Shown: piece by piece, positions 11,568 through 22,915 of the stretch
How positions within the stretch are numbered: position 1 is the stretch's first letter
Layout: each line of letters begins with the position of its first letter
Assembly (NCBI RefSeq): GCF_014905175.1
Contig: NC_057791.1
Location: forward strand, 9,124,492-9,188,491
DNA: 64,000 nt
Origin: Aphidius gifuensis
Taxonomy: Eukaryota > Arthropoda > Insecta > Hymenoptera > Braconidae
Direction of reading: 5' to 3'
The notes under the pieces: model-generated
Databases searched by the model: none
The model's input: only the letters and a program-made list of their open reading frames with translations
What the model was told of the DNA's origin: nothing
Program-made: the position numbers and the translations under genes

Positions 11568-11994
11568 CAGATGATGGAGAATAAAGGGAAGAATAATAAC
11601 ACAAAGAAAATGAAAAGTATGGTGGCAGAAAATACATGCCTGAAATGACTGGAGTAAAATACTAATACACTTAATTAATAATATAATTTCAATTTCGTTA
11701 TCAATATTATAATAAAAATAACAAATAATCATCATAATAATATTACCAAAAAAATAAAAATGAAATGTTGATTAAAGATTTTCGAGTTTTCTTTCGTTGT
11801 TTAAATGTATCTTTCTTCTTTTAGACTTTAAATTCCACATGCAATATATCAGGTTAATCTACGACGATCTTTACAAATATTTTAGAAGCAAGTGCGTGTT
11901 GATTTAGACTGATTACAACGTTACAATGGCCTCCAGAATTGAAAAAGTGACAAAAATTATCATCATAATGATGATACAGCTTGAATATATCTAT

Positions 11995-12250
11995 AAGGAT
12001 ATAGTATATTTCGTTACAAGTGCCCACTCAGAGAGTGTGCTCTCAACGAATTTGGAGGGGCAAGCACGAGCCTTGGCGAGTGTTTCCCCTCCAAATAAGT
12101 TGTGAGCGGCTCTCTGATTGGGCACATGTAACGAACCATATTTTATGTTACTAGGGACAGTGGTAATAATGTGTGAATTTCCAAAAAGCGCACTACCCCT
12201 CTTACGCTTTGGAAATTCACACATTATTCCCACTGCCCTTGTAACATAAA
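11995..12250. repeat. Two adjacent long hairpins (about 135 and 110 bp)
   Basis: Hairpin 1 (about 12008-12138): TTCGTTACAAGTGCCCACTC ... TTTGGAGGGG pairs with CCCCTCCAAAT ... GGGCACATGTAACGAA, with short internal mismatches. Hairpin 2 (about 12143-12250): TTATGTTACTAGGGACAGTG ... GTGTGAATTTCC pairs with GGAAATTCACAC ... CACTGCCCTTGTAACATAA. Both are bounded by a GTTAC/GTAAC motif. A minus-strand open frame of 80 codons overlaps both but is explained by the palindromic composition. Could be small foldback MITEs. Confidence 0.75.
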
Positions 12251-12275
12251 ATTATTTAAAAAATTTTGAATTCTT

Positions 12276-12500
12276 CATTAAGGTTTCCTCTTCAGAAATA
12301 GATTAGGGAACCTTGCTACACACTGAATGGGCTTGCCTGATCCACTCCTGACTAGAATTCTATCAGGATAAAATATTTAGAAAAAGTTATACTTTTTATC
12401 GAGGTTTTCTGTTCAGAAATGGATCAGGGAACCTTACCACATCTTGAATAAGGTTGCCTGATCCAATCCTGACCAGAATCCTATCAGGATAAGTTGGTCA
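12276..12500. repeat. Tandem pair of ~122 bp GATCAGG-family repeats
   Basis: AGGTTTCCTCTTCAGAAATAG at about 12281 and AGGTTTTCTGTTCAGAAATGG at about 12403 begin two diverged copies that both continue through GGGAACCTTxCxACA, TGCCTGATCCA and CCTATCAGGATAA. Same word family as 1-947. Confidence 0.65.
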
Positions 12501-12806
12501 AATGAATGTATTTTTTTTTTTCAAGTTGACTACGTTACAAATTTATTTTTATTAAATAATAATGATATTCTTTCTTAGCGATGCACACGAGACGAGACTG
12601 ACAATTTTCCAGGCGAGACGAGACCGAGACGATACTAGCATTAGTCCGAGACTTCTCGCGAGAGCCTCGCCGTGTCGTCAATAATATCAAATTTAGTTTT
12701 CTTAATTTTTTTTTTTTTTTGTGTGGTGCCTTTTTTAGTATTGAGTTCTTATACATATTGCATCTATATATAATAACCATAAACAAACGAAAAAATATAT
12801 GAAATG

Positions 12807-13249
12807 CCCGACTAGAAATCCTCCCAACATGGCATTGGGACCCAGTCCGGTTTTTGTTGGGCAAACGAAAATTGGGTAACTGCATTGGGTCCCAATTGGG
12901 TTGTCGTTGGGTTGCATTTTTTCAAAAAAATGCAAAAGTATCTCTTTAGGGATTTGGTAGGGTAACGTTGGGGAGCATTTTTCGAGAAATGCAAAAATAT
13001 CTTCTTAGGGATTTAGTAGGGTAACGTTGGGGAGCATTTTTTATATTATGTAAGAAACTAGGAAAAAGAAAATATATCAAGAAATAAATCGCGAAGTAAC
13101 AGAGAGTACACAGTAAAAAATGGAATGGATCTGAAAAAATGCAACCCAACGACAACCCAATTGGGACCCAATGCAGTTACCCAATTTTCGTCTACCCAAC
13201 AAAAACCGGACTGGGTCCCAATGCCATGTTGGGAGGATTTCCAGTCGGG
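12807..13249. mobile_element. 443 bp foldback element with CCCGACTAGAAATCC ends and TTGGGACCCAA words
   Basis: CCCGACTAGAAATCCTCCCA at 12807 is mirrored by the complement ending at 13249. The ~115 bp arms are close inverse copies and contain TTGGGACCCAGT, CATTGGGTCCCAATTGGG and similar self-complementary words. The loop holds a direct repeat (GGGATTTGGTAGGGTAACG, GGGATTTAGTAGGGTAACG). Minus-strand open frames within it reflect the repeats. Confidence 0.85.
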
Positions 13250-13877
13250 TAGCTTATGCATGTGAAAAAACCTTACCAATCAGTTTGCATTAATGGAATG
13301 GATAAATACATTAGTAATTATGTCGATGTCAATACTGTATCAGTTTTGTCTTGCCCGAAAGACTTAAGACTTACAGTTTCGTCTCAAGTTGGCGAAATAA
13401 GACGAAAAATTTTCGAAAGTGAAACCTCGTGCTCATCATTATTGATTTATTGTGCTTTTTCTATTACAATAAATAAATTTTTTTAAAGAAAAATAAGGAA
13501 ATATTATAAAAATTGAACATTGAAAAAAAATTTTTATTGTCATAAGAATCATTGCAATGCGAACCTCTTTAACGCTTATTTTTGACACTCAGAAGTAAAC
13601 TGCACTGCCCTCCATATACTAAGTGTCAAATTGTATGTTTCAAAAAGATGTTCCTTTAACTTTTATAACTGCGCGCTTATAAAAATATTGTTACTTTTCG
13701 ATGTTTATTTAACGTCGATCAAATATTCGAAAAAGTGTACATATATGCTGAAAATGCGAAATTGACACACGATTTTTGTCTGGATTATATTATGGTGAAA
13801 CGATTTGTCAGGGAAGATTGGAAATCAATCGATTACCTCTGAAAAACTGTTTGGCTGTGGTCTATAAGCCTTGACCA
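13250..13877. other. No gene or repeat recognised
   Basis: Non-repetitive AT-rich sequence by eye. A 76-codon + strand frame begins at 13256 but straddles the element boundary and resembles nothing I recognise. Confidence 0.4.
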
Positions 13878-15236
13878 CCCGTGAAGGAGAAAACAACATG
13901 GCCAAGCATTGGGCCAAGCCTGGCAAAATGTTGCCAAGTCTTGGCAACACTACCACTACCACTCTTGGTCAGTGCTTGCACCAGGCTTGGGGATTGACAC
14001 CAATTTAAGCTTGGCTACCAATACTCGGCCAAGCATTGGCTGCCAATACTCGGCCAAGCATTGGCTGCCAATACTCGGCCAAGACTCCCAAAAATTTAAT
14101 AATTTTATAAAAAAAAAAATTTTTTTAATTGTTTAAACAATTTAATTTTTTTAATTACATAATTAATAATTTATTTGACTGAAAAAACTACACCATAAAT
14201 ACTTGACTTCACCAGGACTTGAACACGGGACCTCCTAGTTGAAACTCCAGAGCCTTACTCACTTAACCATAGCAGCAACAATTAGAGATGAGGAAAATTT
14301 GTTCTACTTGAATTTACATTATAATCATGGCAATCCAAGAATCAACCGACACTCAGCCGATATTTAAATTTTATTTGTTTCATTAACCCCGGAATATATT
14401 TTAATAATTTATAAAAAAAAAATTTTTTTTCTTGAAATTTTCGATATGTAAGAAAAAAATGAGTATATCTGTTATACACATATATACATATACCTATATA
14501 ATTGAATAAAAAATTTTTAATATTAAATTCATAACAGTGGCTCTTAATATATATTCACATATGTCGAAAGAATAAAAAATAATCAATTTTGGTGACCCAA
14601 AGAACAATCGACACTCGTCCGACAAATGGTAAGTCAAGTTCACCAATCTTTAATGTGCCAACTCTTGGCTTAATTGTATATTCCCAGTCTTGGCCGCCCA
14701 ATAATTAACCAAGACTTGGCCGATGAACGGTCGATGAATGGCTGGCCAGCCCTTAATGAGCCAAGCCTTGGCTTAATCATCTTTTTCGAGTCTTGGCAAC
14801 CCAATAGTTTACCAAGACTTGGCCAATGAACGGTCGATCAATGGCTGGCCAGCCCTTAACGAGCCAAGCCTTGGCTCAATCATTTGTTTCCAGTCTTGGC
14901 CGCCCAATAATAAACCAAGACTTGGCCAATGAACGGTCGATCCATGGCTGGCCAGCCCTTAATGAGCCAAGCATTGGCTTAATCATCTGTTTCGAGTCTT
15001 GGCCACCCAACAATTTACCAAGACTCGGCCGATAAACGGCTTGATAAGAGCTGGCCACCTCTTCTTCAACCAATGGTCGGCCAAGCATTGGAATACAAGC
15101 CTTGGTAAGCAAATAACCAGTCATAAGTCAGCCAAGCCTTGGCCCATGGATGGCGCACGATTGGCTGCCAAGCATTGGCTGCCATTATTGGGACAAGACT
15201 TGGCCGTGTTGTAAGTCTTGGTAATTCCTACCCGGG
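13878..15236. mobile_element. 1.36 kb element with CCCGTGAAGGAGAA/TTCCTACCCGGG ends and TTGGCCAAG words
   Basis: CCCGTGAAGGAG at 13878 and AATTCCTACCCGGG ending 15236 form imperfect inverted ends. Near the left end GGCCAAGCATTGGCTGCCAATACTC is tandemly repeated (13985-14090); the right third is a ~115 bp tandem array (about 14640-15060; anchor AACCAAGACTTGGCC, ATGGCTGGCCAGCCC). A tRNA-like module on the minus strand lies between (14209-14280). Truncated relatives are at 16556-16990 and 23640-23990. The open frames in the array are repeat translations. Confidence 0.7.
14209..14280 (-). other. tRNA-like module (family with 16781-16850 and 23917-23988)
   Basis: On the minus strand TATGGTTAAGTGAGTAAGG is A-box like and CGTGTTCAAGTCCTGG is B-box like. 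Two diverged copies with the same surroundings occur at 16781-16850 and 23917-23988, so the module travels with the TTGGCCAAG element. Confidence 0.55.
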
Positions 15237-15239
15237 CAT

Positions 15240-16550
15240 AATATTTCTCTGGTTGGTTATGATAACTAATACTGCATTGTTATTCTTCTGGTTTGTGCAG
15301 CAAAACATTTTTCTCATTGGAACGTTTTTATAGTCTTCGTTATACTTACCGATAGACGCTTGACCGAAATCTTAAAAATTGAAATGTTTTTTGCATATGA
15401 TAAAAAAAGAAAAATTTGTTTTTATTCCTATAATCATGCGGTTTATGAGAACTAAAATATAAACTAGATGTCATGGTTTCCTGCAAAATGCATGATTGAA
15501 TTACAAAAGATAGCGTAAAATAATACAGAAATAATGATGAGTTTAGCTTCAACACAATTAAAACATATGATCAAATAATGTGTCGTACATAATACAATTA
15601 AAAAGAGATAAATAATATCAGAAGGATAACGAGACAAAAAGATCTGTAAAATGGGCTTTTGAGAGAGCTATTGGAAAGAGGCCTCACGAGGATATATAAA
15701 ACTGTGTTTGAGCAAACTTTGTGTATGGTAACTCGTGGAGGGGGATTTTCCTGAATGGAGCTTGCATTGCCCTATCTGGCATATATACTATATGCAATCA
15801 CAAGTAATACGTATGTACTACTCTGCGCATAGTATTCTACATAAGGTATTTATAGGCGAAGTCTGATGATCGAGGAAAAACGAATGAGTGTATGTGTGAG
15901 CGTATCGCTCAACTGCACACACAGCGAACAGAAAGCAGATCTGTCCCAGGAGATTCAACGCTTGTTTGCGTTGCTTATCATCAGTTCCCATTAATATTAA
16001 ACCGCATTCAACGAAAGAACCAACTATCCACACGAGGAGTCCCAACGGACTCTCCCTACTTTTTTTACTGGGTGTATTCTTCTACTCGTACACAGCAGCT
16101 TTTAACTAGGAACCTTCGTAGACTTTTTCACTAAAATCTACTTATATATTTACGGATTCACAGATGGTATATATAATATTTATGAAATTATCTTCAATAA
16201 AACAAAATGTTTTATTCCTCAATTGCGATACATAGTCTATTGTAGCATATTATTTTAATAAAACGCAAGTAAAAAACCAACTATGGAAATCACCTGATGT
16301 CTAAGTTCCTCTACGGAAATATTTTACAAAAATTTTGATCACCCCCTCCCATTGAAAGGCAAGAACTTTACCACAAAGCCAGAAATCTTATGACAGACTT
16401 TCGTAAAAATTTACATAAGAATATAACCTTCCTAGATTCTTTTTCTTTGCTATATTAGTCACGGTATTATTATTCGTTCTTATACAAATATAAACTAAAA
16501 GTTGTTGAAATTAAATTATTTTATATTTAAATAAAAGTCAATAATAAAAT
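15240..16550. other. Repeat-poor block, no gene assigned
   Basis: From about 15640 to 16140 the sequence is base-balanced compared with its surroundings and free of visible repeats. A TATATAAA run lies at about 15692-15699. Two antisense open frames of 75 and 80 codons (15818-16045 minus; 15892-16134 plus) overlap each other; neither gives a recognisable protein. It could hold an unrecognised exon or a regulatory sequence. The remainder is AT-rich and featureless. Confidence 0.4.
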
Positions 16551-16555
16551 CGTCT

Positions 16556-16990
16556 AGTCTTGGTCCATGCTTTGTCAAAGCTTGGGAAGTAACAACAAAT
16601 TAAGCTCGGCTACCAGTACTAGGCCCAGCTTTGGCTGCCAATACTCGATCGATGCTCCCAAAATTTGCTTTTGGATTCAATAGAATAGAATTATTTCACG
16701 ACTGCTTGAATAATTAGGATTTTTTTGAACTATTACCAATAGATAACAACGATATATTTTCTCGACAAATAATTGACTTCACCTGTACTCGAAGTGGATA
16801 CTCTCTGTGGAATCTTGAAACATTACCTACTTAACCACGGCTGCAGCTAAAATGAAGCTTAAGAAAAATTTGTCTATATTTGATTATCCATCACAACCGG
16901 AGAATCGATCGATACTTACTCGATGATTAACCGGTTATATGAATGAAAGAATACGAGCATACATTTTATTCGACCTAGCAGTGGCTTACT
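16556..16990. mobile_element. Truncated/diverged copy of the TTGGCCAAG element
   Basis: AGTCTTGGTCCATGCTTTG, AAGCTCGGCTACCAGTACT and GCTTTGGCTGCCAATACTCG match the left part of 13878-15236 with many changes, followed at 16781-16850 by the diverged tRNA-like module on the minus strand. The right word array is missing. Confidence 0.6.
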
Positions 16991-17028
16991 ATAAATATAT
17001 CTTAAAAGAATAAAAATATGATTTAGCA

Positions 17029-17904
17029 CACGGAGAAAAATTTTCACTCAATATTACTATGGTGCCACATTACCATAGAACCATATTATGATTATTAAAA
17101 AATTTACTGTCATTTCAACGAAAAAAAAACAATTGTAGTCTTGAAAAATTAAAATGTACCATAGCGATTTTGTCATGTTCTTTTTTTTTGCTATTCCCCG
17201 ATGAAAAAATTACGATTTAAAGAAATTTTTACAGAAACCAAATTTAAAATTTAAAATAATCCAGTCTAAAAATTACATTGCACCATAGCAAAAATTATTT
17301 TTTTTTTTTTTGCTTTGTTTATTTCTAAAATTTTACTTGGACAAAATTAAAATGATCCTCTGAAAATTTACAATGTACCATAGTAATTTTAATAACTTTC
17401 TTGGAATTCCTGTAGGTGTCACTAACAAATACAAAGCAACATATTTAAAATTACAATGGGCCATAGCAAAATTGTTGAAGAACTCAGAAATGTCAACTGC
17501 CCCCACTTTTTAGTCGACTGCGCAGGTGTGACTTTGCTTATTTTCAAATTGTTAATGTAAAACAAATAATATCTTAATTACGCATACGTTGTTGTGGCGC
17601 AGCGGATAACTCGTAGGATTTGTATCCCGATGATATGGGGATCAAATCCTGGGCTTGAAATATTTGTGTACAATATTTTCTTACGAGCGTTTATAAACAA
17701 AATAAATTTTGCGTTTGCCCATCGCAAGAATTACTATGGTACACCGCGGAAGGTCGCACGGCCAATAGGTGGCGTTTTTCAATGAAAATTGCTGAGGTCT
17801 GTCTCAATATTTAATATGATGCTCTTATGGTTCCAGCTTACTGTAACACAACGCAAAAATTGCTATGGTATTATATTAAGAAAAAATCTAAATTTTTCTC
17901 CGTG
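17029..17904. mobile_element. 876 bp MITE with CACGGAGAAAAATTT TIR and embedded tRNA-like core (copy 1)
   Basis: CACGGAGAAAAATTTTCACT at 17029 and its complement ending 17904. The flanking dinucleotide is CA on both sides. The interior is filled with TTACTATGG / CCATAGTAA and ACAATG words. A tRNA-like module lies at 17590-17660. An inverted, highly similar copy is at 35094-35968 (flanked by TA); their shared 63-codon frames differ by one residue near the start (MAQRITRR versus MAQWITRR). That frame is an accident of the tRNA-like core, not a gene. Confidence 0.9.
17590..17660 (+). other. tRNA-like module inside MITE copy 1
   Basis: TGGCGCAGCGG (17595-17605) is an excellent A box and GGGGATCAAATCC (17637-17649) a good B box with its T stem. 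A possible anticodon loop TTTGTAT would give TGT (Thr-like). The counterpart on the minus strand at 35340-35408 has a single A-box change (GCAGTGG). Confidence 0.65.
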
Positions 17905-17934
17905 CAAGATTTATTTTGTTTTGTTTTTCGGGAA

Positions 17935-18640
17935 ACGGTGAATTCAGTTCCAGGCACTCCAGGGATGCTGGACGTGACTTATCATCCATTCTGGCTTCCA
18001 TGACCATCCGTAGTCATTTTTATTTTTTGACTAGTTTTGTCTAGTTTTGCCAAGTTCAAAATAATAGACTTAGTTTTTTTTTGTAAAATTTAATTTTTTT
18101 TTCTAAGTCTATTATTTTGAACTTAAGTCCATTAAAAAAAAAAAAACTTAGATATCTATACCATTTTACTTAGCTAGATTTTTTACTTAGCTGTAATTGT
18201 AGCCACACAATCAATATCTACATTATTTTACCAGAAAAATTTTTTACTTATCTAGATTTTTTATACTTAGCTACTTATAGCCAAACATTCGATATCTACA
18301 TTATTTTACTTAGCTAGATTTTTTCCTTAGCTTTAATTATAGCCAACCAATCAATATCTACATTATTTTACTTAGCTAGATTTTTTACTTAGCTGTAATT
18401 GTATCCACACAATTAATATCTGCATTATTTTACTTAGCTGGATTATTTACTCAGCTTTAATTACAGCCAAACAATCAATATCTAGATTATTTTACTTAGT
18501 TAGATTTTTCACTTGGCTAGATTTTCTACTTAGCTGAAATTGTAGCCACACAATCAATATCTGCATTTTTTTACTTAGCTGTAATTGTAGCCTCACAATC
18601 AATATCTGCATTATTTTACTTTCTTGAAAAAAAAAAATTA
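17935..18640. repeat. One-sided copy of a TTACTTAGCTAGA tandem-repeat element
   Basis: The left portion (GAATTCAGTTCCAGGCACTC ... GGACGTGACTTAT ... CATGACCATCCGTAG) matches one terminus of the 26457-27040 element. From about 18140 to 18620 follows a tandem array, unit ~75-80 bp: TTTTACTTAGCTAGATTTTT, ACTTAGCTGTAATTGTAGCC, ACAATCAATATCTACATTA, about six to seven copies. An 18055-18125 hairpin (CAAAATAATAGACTTAG / CTAAGTCTATTATTTTG) precedes it. The opposite terminus was not found. Confidence 0.65.
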
Positions 18641-19380
18641 CAAAGAGAAAACTTGGAGAAAAAAAAATTTTTACGAGATTGATTGAAAAATTATTCTCCA
18701 GTGACTGACACTATTATAAGTGATATTTTATCCGGGGGAACTCGAAATTGAAATTAGTTTTGAACATCAAGTTCAATGAGTTTTTTTTTACATTATATGT
18801 TAATAAAAATATTTTATACAATACAATTAATTATGGTTCAATTAATTCACTTTTTATATTTTTTAGTGAACGTATAAATTATAAATTTTACCAGTAGGTC
18901 AATTTTTAATTTTTTTATAGACTGAGAAAAAAAATTTCTGACATTTAGAAATAAACTGCTCAGGCAAAAACATTTTTGAAAAAAGAAATAATTTTTTTTT
19001 ATAAATTCTAATTGTTTTATAAAGAGAAAAAAAAAAGTCTTGAAATAAATGAAATTTGTTTATTTCATCCAGATAGCGTTTTGTGTCGAACGATAGATCG
19101 TTTTCATCAAGAAAAAACTTTATAAAAAATACCCCCACCACGTCTTGACACTAACGCTACTACGTTTCCTATAATAGACTACATTCTTGTTTCGAACGGC
19201 AGGGGGTATTTTTTGAGAAATAAACTTCTAAAGTTATGCTACGTGGTGTTTTCATTCAAACGGTGGCTGTTTGTAAAAAAAAAATTGTTTAAATTTATTT
19301 AAAATGATGTAACGTTTGTTTCAAATGACAGATGACTCAATATAAACAATAAAAGTAATGAATTCAATAAATTATAATTT
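18641..19380. other. No gene seen; short inverted repeat
   Basis: AT-rich. AAAAAATACCCCC at about 19123 and GGGGGTATTTTTT at about 19204 form a small inverted pair, with loosely matching flanks. The 80-codon minus frame at 18899-19141 is Lys/Phe-rich low complexity. Confidence 0.4.
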
Positions 19381-19388
19381 GTTATAAA

Positions 19389-19761
19389 CAGAGCCGGGAA
19401 GTTCGTCTGTTATTCCAGTTTGCCGTAAATACCATGGCAACATGGTGAAATATAGTTAAAAAAAAAGACGATCTGAACCTCGTACATGGAAAAAATAGCC
19501 TCAAAAAATGGCCTTATTTTTTTTGGCCTCTTCAAAATGGCCTCAAAAAATGGCCCTATATTTTTGGCCTCTTAAAAATGGCCTCTAAAAATGTTTTTGG
19601 TCTCTTTTGGCCATTTTTTGGGCCGTTTTTAAGAGGCCAAAAAAAAATAAGGCCATTTTTTCCATGTACGAGGTTCAGATCGTCTTTTTTTTTAACTATA
19701 TTTCACATGTTGCCATGGTATTTACGGCAAACTGAAATAACAGACGAACTTCCCGGCTCTG
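19389..19761. mobile_element. 373 bp hAT-type MITE with perfect 8 bp target duplication
   Basis: CAGAGCCGGGAAGTTCGTCT at 19389 is mirrored by the complement ending at 19761, and GTTATAAA flanks both ends (19381-19388, 19762-19769). CAG-type ends plus an 8 bp duplication are the hAT hallmark. Arms of ~140 bp are nearly exact inverses; the centre consists of TTGGCCTC / AAAATGGCC words. No ORF of its own. Confidence 0.92.
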
Positions 19762-19829
19762 GTTATAAAAAAAAGCGTTTTCAAATAATTAATTTTTTGT
19801 TTGATACAAACGATTTTTTTTTTTCTAAT

Positions 19830-20170
19830 TAAACGAATGATATGTTGAAAATGTGATTGAAATTTTTTTTTTTTTTCCCTTTACTAAATGTCTGAGACGG
19901 GGACGGAACGGAAACCTTTGTAGCGGGAGGCAAGCGCGTTATCCGATTGTCCGTGAGATCGAGTATAGAAATCGGAAATTAATTCTGATACATAAAGAAC
20001 TTTGGAATTAACGGAAATATCAAGTTTTTTCTTCGTATAATAACTTGTTACTATTCAATTGATTGATTGATTAGCCAATCGATTATTGTATTTAATTGAT
20101 ATTATATATTTCAGTTTGAAGTTGAAAAAAAATTAAGTGTCTGGGTGCAATAAAGGCTACACTATAGGTA
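19830..20170. repeat. Dispersed repeat with minus-strand tRNA-like module (copy 1 of 2)
   Basis: Shares with 29945-30240: ATGTGATTGAA, a tRNA-like core (19893-19960; minus strand A box ACAATCGGATAACGCG, B box GGTTTCCGTTCCGTCCCC), then AATTAATTCTGATACATAAA, AACTTTGGA, TAACTTGTTACTATT and TGCAATAAAGGC. Copy 2 keeps the better B box GGTTTGATCCCC. Similarity extends on both sides of the tRNA-like part, so a simple 5'-head SINE does not fully explain it. Confidence 0.65.
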
Positions 20171-21587
20171 AATTTGAAACGCATGATTATATAATTAATT
20201 ATCGAATTAGTGTTTAGTATTAGAATCAATATATACAGAAGCCTATTTATCGTGGATAATCTGAGTTACAGCTTGAGTCAAATGTAACAAAGAATATATA
20301 TCGAGGCTTGGTGAATATGACTGGAAAAATAGTAAAACAAAGCTCTAGAATAATTAATCTCTTCTCTATTGGTTATCATTTTATTGGCAGCATGTTATTT
20401 TTGAGAAACAATTTCAAACTGTATATAAACAATGACTCTTGCATATTATTGACATTTGTAAACAAAGTCATTTCAATTATGAGAAACTTCACTTATGAGT
20501 GATAAGTTTTTACTGATTCTTGTATATTTTTTTTTTTTTTTTTAATAAAATAGATCAATATGACCAATTTAAAATATCATATTATCTTGCCTAGTTGGAA
20601 AAACAAGTGTTCTTGAAAATGCATGAAAACTGATCCTCAAAATTCAAACTTCGTTTTTGATTCTGACATTTTAAATTTGCATGGGTTCTAAGTATTCTAA
20701 AATAACATTTAACTCTCAACTACTTGAAAATTTAAAATCGGAACGATAAACACAGATAAAAAAAACATATAAAAAATGGATGCTAGTTTTTATATAAATT
20801 TGCTTTTTGATAACGGAATTATGTGGACCTTCGTCGAAAGATTGTCATCTGAAAATTTCGATTTGAAGAATAGCTGAATACCTGATGTTTATCATAAATA
20901 AATGATTTCCGACCGATAAAAAATATTATTTTTCTCATCAAATTTATTTGGTAGACTTATTTTACAAAATAAAAATGTAATAATAAAAATATTATATTTG
21001 AGTATGCTATGATGCGATATATATAGATAGTTGGTACGCATGAAATTTGTATAAAAATTAAATAAAATCAAATCTAATATAAATATTAATATTAATATTT
21101 TATAATAGTTTATAATGCATGCACGGACAAATCGGTATATTTAATGAAGGTTCCTGAATAATTACGAGTGATTTTAGCACCGGATCGTCTGAAGTATGGT
21201 CCCAATTTTGAATACAATTTGGACCCACAGATGGAGCGAATGTGGTTCTGTTGGTAAAAATAAGAGAACAGTTATGTCAAAATGAAAGGTTGTCATTCCC
21301 CTTAATTTAGCCAAATTGTACCTTAAGGTCATCATGTCTGAATCGATTTTCTAGTAATTGGTGCACCATACAATTTTAACAGTCTACTTTCTGCTACAAC
21401 TTTTAAATTTTATTATTGATTTTCTTTTTTTTTAGAGCTGTTTTTTCATTTTCTTCCGTAGAACATGTTGCGAGAAAAAGTATTCTATGTGGCTCTTATT
21501 GCATCTTTTTTATTTTCTGATGCAGGTTGAAAGATTTTTTTGAAAATTTTTTCGAACAGTTTGTTCATCGAGTAGATGATGTAATAG
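20171..21587. other. No gene or repeat recognised
   Basis: AT-rich sequence. The longest frame (20308-20502, 64 codons) has no recognisable motif. A weakly base-balanced portion at 21120-21360 has no assignment. Confidence 0.4.
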
Positions 21588-21991
21588 ACTTTGAATGAAA
21601 AAAGAGTTGGAGAAATTTAAAAATTGAGTAACTTGTCAGTGGCAATATTGTTGATCAGTATATCAAGAAGTTTTATACAAATTTTTAGATATTTTTATTA
21701 ATTATTGACCGAGTTATTAAGTTGACAACAAATAGCCCGCATACTGCTTGTATTTATCTCGATAAACAGACGCATGAACATAGGCATTCGCGAGAGGGGT
21801 TGACGATCACGCATATATAGCCCTAACATCAGCTCGCAATTCGTTGTTGAATTAATAACTCGGTGAATAATTAATAAAAATATCTAAAAATTTGTATAAA
21901 ACTTCTTGATATACTGATCAACAATATTGCCACTGACAAGTTACTCAATTTTCAAATTTCTACGACTCTTTTGTTATTCAAAGTTAGACAA
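21588..21991. repeat. Foldback element with AACTTGTCAGTGGCAA arms (copy 1)
   Basis: Arms of ~150 bp, from GACTTTGAATGAAAAAAGAG on the left to CTCTTTTGTTATTCAAAGTT on the right, surround a ~100 bp loop. The arm sequence AACTTGTCAGTGGCAATATTG, TATCAAGAAGTTTTATACAA also forms the arms of 30640-31572. Confidence 0.8.
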
Positions 21992-22394
21992 ATTGAATTT
22001 TTCCTCGACATTCAACAATCATATAATAAAAATTGAACAATATAAATAAATGAGTTTTTTGGTCATACTGTTGCAATCGGTAGCTTATAATGAAGCTGCA
22101 GTCAAAAATTCAAGTCGATTTATTAATTTTTAAAGAAGTTGTCAAGAGTTATATGATTAATAAAAAGTATTTTTTTCTAAAAAAAAAATTTTGTTTTCAT
22201 TTTTTATCGCGTTAACTAATTATTATTAAAAAAAATTTATTCGAAGAAAAATATGTATTTTTTAATCCTATCGACGACTGTATTTTTTATTTTTCTGATT
22301 TATCTATTTTAATTTTTCTCATTTACCACCAACCGCAACACATTGTTTTCTTGTCTTCAAGCGTTCGACTGGTTATTGCATCCGGGCCCTCGAT

Positions 22395-22913
22395 CATAAT
22401 AATTATTATTATATTTTATCTAAATTTTTACTTTAGTTTCCAGAAATATTCAAAGTCTTAAGTTAATGGTATACTTTTTGCTAAATATAACTGTAGTTTA
22501 TAATAATTTTTCCTGAATACTTAGTATTGATATTCGATCAATAATATACTAATTAATACACGAATATTCAGTGTATTACAGTGTGTTCCTAACCTCTATG
22601 AAAATTTTGATTATTTTTACATTATTCATGAACTTACATAAAAATGCCGTAAAACACATGATAATTATATATGGTTTATTTTTTTCAAATTATTAGACAC
22701 GTCACATTTCTATTTTAATGTTTAAATAACAATAAATTCTTATTCAATTTTTTGTGTCTTTCATCTTTTTTTTGATTAATGTTTACTGCAGTGTAGGAGA
22801 AAATTTTAGTTAATTCTGGTGGCTTCCCCTCGTAACTACTGAATTTTACTGTACACTACAATGAAATTTGCTTGGGCATCTACAGCATTTGTCGCTGCAG
22901 ATTTCTCTCCGTG
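22395..22913. mobile_element. 5'-truncated inverted copy of the CACGGAGAGAAATCC MITE
   Basis: Reverse complement of much of 1487-2061: GTGTGTTCCTAACCTCT, TTTTATGTAAG/AAAATGCCG, and the end GCAGATTTCTCTCCGTG at 22913 followed by TA. The opposite TIR is absent. Confidence 0.75.
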
Positions 22914-22915
22914 TA

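Noticed and set aside
11991..12233. 80-codon minus-strand frame
   Set aside because: Lies wholly on two hairpins; composition explained by the inverted repeats.
12535..13279. Cluster of overlapping minus-strand frames (60-116 codons)
   Set aside because: Most overlap the TTGGGACCCAA foldback arms, repeat one another because of the inverted repeat, and show no known domain.
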